This document shows, one piece after another, positions 4,657-5,060 of a stretch of DNA of 5,060 nucleotides. The stretch comes from an uncultured Dietzia sp. (GTDB lineage: Bacteria > Actinomycetota > Actinomycetes > Mycobacteriales > Mycobacteriaceae), in assembly GCA_946570335.1 (NCBI GenBank), contig CAMNYG010000133.1, positions 1 to 5,060 on the forward strand, in the 5' to 3' direction. The notes below the pieces were generated by a model. It made no database searches. It saw only the letters and a program-made list of their open reading frames with translations, and was not told where the DNA came from. Every line of letters starts with the position of its first letter. Within the stretch, counting starts at the first letter, position 1. Both the position numbers and the translations under genes were made by a program.

Positions 4657-4809
4657 ATGACACTGGGTGCCGAGGACATCGAGCGGGCTGTGTACCTGCG
4701 CGACGTTAAGAAGCTGTCGATGTGGGAGATGTCCGGCGAGCTCGGGATCTCCCCCGTCACGCTGTATCGCCGGATTCCACCGCGCCCGAAGGGGCGGTCG
4801 AATGAGTAG
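4657..4809 (+). CDS. 50-residue helix-turn-helix microprotein
   Basis: A very small DNA-binding-type protein. Residues 7-19 (DIERAVYLRDVKK) look like the first helix, and 20-40 (LSMWEMSGELGISPVTLYRR plus Ile) form a helix-turn-helix like the C-terminal domain of Hin/Tn3-type serine recombinases and small phage or plasmid regulators. A basic tail PPRPKGRSNE ends it. The start is the ATG at 4657; the ribosome binding site before it is weak (CCGAAG directly adjacent). The TAG overlaps the next ORF by 8 nt (4802-4809). There is no recombinase catalytic domain upstream: 4568-4656 has no extended match, so it is either a free-standing HTH protein or the tail of a lost recombinase. Third codon positions are mostly G/C, which supports real coding. 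Role unknown; a local regulator is a guess. Confidence 0.6.
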   Translation: MTLGAEDIERAVYLRDVKKLSMWEMSGELGISPVTLYRRIPPRPKGRSNE

Positions 4810-5032
4810 GCGTCTCTTTTCGGCAAACGCTGGGGATCACCGAATGACGAAAAGGCAGAGAGTTCACGCGCTGCGCGGTTGGATCAGGCCTGATGTACCA
4901 GTTTCTCGAAGGGAGACGTTCCTGAGTGTGTCTCATCTTCAGAACACGAGTGAGCCTTATCGCTTCGCGTCACGCTTTGAAATGACGGTGCATTTCGGGC
5001 ACTTCCCCAGAGGGGTCGACTACCAGCAATGA
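4802..5032 (+). CDS. Hypothetical 76-residue protein overlapping the HTH gene
   Basis: The ORF starts MSRRLFSANAGDHRMTKR and ends HFGHFPRGVDYQQ. It is Arg-rich and basic at the N-terminus, with no membrane segment, signal peptide or family motif that I recognise. The ATG at 4802 overlaps the end of the HTH gene by 8 nt, and GAAGGGG lies about 10 nt upstream, so translational coupling is plausible. Codon use is unlike the neighbours (many A/T-ending codons such as AGT, TTT, GCA, AAA, AGA, GTT), pointing to acquired DNA or to a non-coding chance ORF. An ATG at 4844 is an alternative start. Confidence 0.35.
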   Translation: MSRRLFSANAGDHRMTKRQRVHALRGWIRPDVPVSRRETFLSVSHLQNTSEPYRFASRFEMTVHFGHFPRGVDYQQ

Positions 5033-5057
5033 ACCAGACGGACTCCACGCGTGGTTC
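5031..5057. repeat. Inverted repeat at the right edge
   Basis: GAACCA (5031-5036) and TGGTTC (5052-5057) form an inverted repeat enclosing a perfect palindrome CCACGCGTGG (5045-5054), just after the stop of the 76-residue ORF. It could be an operator for, or a hairpin before, whatever lies beyond the window; no T run is seen. Confidence 0.25.
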
Positions 5058-5060
5058 GGC

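Noticed and set aside
3215..4663. 482-residue open frame on the minus strand opposite the aminotransferase
   Set aside because: It is an antisense shadow of a strongly conserved gene in GC-rich DNA; its translation is Arg/Gly/His-rich and shows no family motif.

Overview
The window is high-GC DNA from an actinobacterium. Several loci have the arrangement and sequence style of the mycolic-acid order Mycobacteriales (Mycobacterium, Rhodococcus, Gordonia, Dietzia and relatives): an Rv3143-like response regulator directly before nuoA, a small 4.5S SRP RNA directly before an Rv3722c-type aspartate aminotransferase, GTG starts, and a TANNNT -10 placed for a leaderless transcript. The genus cannot be fixed from the sequence alone.

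Left block (1-1124, minus strand). Read from right to left this is an atypical receiver-domain protein (1124-708), a 196-nt regulatory gap, nuoA (511-152) and the first 30 codons of nuoB (90 to the window edge). It is the head of the complex I (NADH-quinone oxidoreductase, nuoA-N) operon. The gap holds a perfect CRP/GlxR-type palindrome (TGTGA-N6-TCACA, 653-668), two dyads, and a hairpin that would cover the nuoA ribosome binding site. NuoA carries Gly where the family almost always has Asp in the FD[IV]E motif.

Middle block (about 1125-2810). This is mostly gene debris. There is a remnant of a PEP-utilising swivelling domain (1227-1472) with a frameshift and an in-frame loss of the catalytic-His segment. 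A 540-base stretch follows without a gene, holding hairpins, a 15-mer resembling a tRNA 3' end and a roughly 214-bp unit bounded by 25-bp inverted repeats (MITE or IS-remnant candidate). Then comes a lipoprotein pseudogene (2013-2713) with a frameshift in its signal peptide and an internal TGA. The block lies between two conserved core loci that are far apart in M. tuberculosis, so it may mark an old rearrangement or insertion point.

Right block (2810-4567). A strong bidirectional terminator separates the lipoprotein remnant from tRNA-Ser(GGA) (minus). Divergent from the tRNA is the SRP RNA gene ffs (plus), followed by an intact PLP-dependent aspartate aminotransferase (3299-4567) with all its expected active-site residues.

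Right edge (4568-5060). This is an accessory-looking stretch: a 50-residue helix-turn-helix microprotein overlapping by 8 nt a 76-codon ORF of unknown function with A/T-richer codons. No complete novel system is evident. The best leads are the CRP-like control of nuo, the phosphoacceptor-retaining but otherwise atypical receiver linked to nuo, and the HTH microprotein pair.
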